Source: a bacterium
GTDB taxonomy: Bacteria > Verrucomicrobiota > Verrucomicrobiae > Opitutales > Opitutaceae
Direction: 5' to 3'
Assembly: GCA_021780625.1 (NCBI GenBank)
Contig: JAJXYI010000419.1
Location: forward strand, 1-6,790
DNA: 6,790 nt
Below are positions 6,533-6,790 of this stretch, piece after piece; positions within the stretch are counted from its first letter, which is position 1; each line of letters opens with the position of its first letter. Below the pieces are notes generated by a model. That model made no database searches. It saw nothing but the letters and a program-made list of their open reading frames with translations, and was not told the origin of the DNA. The translations under genes and the position numbers were made by a program.

Positions 6533-6790
6533 TCAGGATTGGATTCCGTAGATGCGGGCGGCGGTGTCGCCGAAGAGGGAGGCTTGTTCGGACTTCGAGA
6601 GACGTGCGGCGCAGGACTCCACTGCGGAGACCCAGGCACGGTGGTCGGTGGCGACGAGGCAGACGGGCCAGTCGGAGCCGAACATCACTCGGTCGGCGCC
6701 GAAGGACTCGAGCGTGCAGTCGAAGTGGACGCGGATCATCTCCTGGGACCAGCGCCAGTCCGGGACCTCCGTGACGACGCCCGAGAATTT
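6533..6790 (-). CDS. Amidohydrolase-2 family lactonase (L-fuconolactonase-like), N-terminus cut by window edge
   Basis: Only the last 85 codons are present; the frame is open to base 6790 and the true start lies outside. KFSGVVTE at the start of the visible part and VMFGSDWPV (Asp codon 6671-6673) are signatures of the COG3618/amidohydrolase-2 barrel, where the second supplies a metal- or substrate-binding Asp. Members hydrolyse sugar lactones such as L-fuconolactone or L-rhamnonolactone, or 2-pyrone-4,6-dicarboxylate. Followed directly by a C1 sugar dehydrogenase that makes a lactone, a lactonase role is the natural reading. A full-length member is about 280 residues, so roughly two thirds is missing. 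An internal ATG at 6739 would give only 68 residues and remove the first motif, so it is not the start. Confidence 0.9.
   Translation of the reverse strand, partial: KFSGVVTEVPDWRWSQEMIRVHFDCTLESFGADRVMFGSDWPVCLVATDHRAWVSAVESCAARLSKSEQASLFGDTAARIYGIQS

Noticed and set aside
4555..6639. 694-residue minus-strand frame apparently fusing extra sequence to the zinc dehydrogenase
   Set aside because: The part above 5571 is an Arg/Pro-rich out-of-frame reading of the aldo/keto reductase; the dehydrogenase begins at ATG 5571.
1..6790. CRISPR array, tRNA or rRNA genes
   Set aside because: No regularly spaced repeats and no cloverleaf or rRNA-like sequence were seen on either strand.

Overview
The window holds two kinds of DNA, and every gene I can support reads on the minus strand. 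The right part (about 4555-6790) is GC-rich; two 60-base rows I counted give 47/60 (5161-5220) and 41/60 (6061-6120) G+C. The left half (1-3460) is clearly lower; rows 2701-2760 and 1681-1740 give 32/60 and 27/60. The organism looks like a free-living, GC-rich environmental bacterium. A copy of the 'HRDTEDTE' inverted-repeat family next to a deoxysugar/sugar-acid operon makes me think of Verrucomicrobia (Opitutales-like) or a related PVC lineage, but that is inference from memory.

Right to left in the direction of transcription, 6790-4555 is a compact sugar oxidation operon. It has the end of an amidohydrolase-2 family lactonase (cut by the window edge), an aldo/keto reductase of the L-galactose/L-fucose dehydrogenase type 5 bases later, and a zinc alcohol dehydrogenase resembling L-galactonate 5-dehydrogenase 2 bases after that. 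Together they fit sugar -> lactone -> aldonate -> keto-acid. A gene-free gap (4195-4554) follows. It contains two perfect 34-bp inverted repeats (4294-4327 and 4490-4523) enclosing 162 bp. Next come a DUF302 protein (3793-4194) and a 77-residue, three-helix membrane protein (3498-3731).

The left half is one giant open frame with no stop over 1153 codons. It starts at ATG 3460 and runs off the left edge. It encodes a fusion of an N-terminal reverse transcriptase (motifs A, B, C and D intact; YVDD at residues 310-313), a long, partly helix-rich middle region with no domain I recognise, and a C-terminal nitrilase/carbon-nitrogen hydrolase domain with visible Glu, candidate Lys and Cys catalytic residues. 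This is the architecture of the UG/Abi-group defence reverse transcriptases known as DRT type 1 (RT of group UG1 plus nitrilase). The best reading is a horizontally acquired anti-phage gene beside a housekeeping sugar operon. The architecture is described; what may be new here is the host context, the adjacent small membrane protein and the unassigned middle region.
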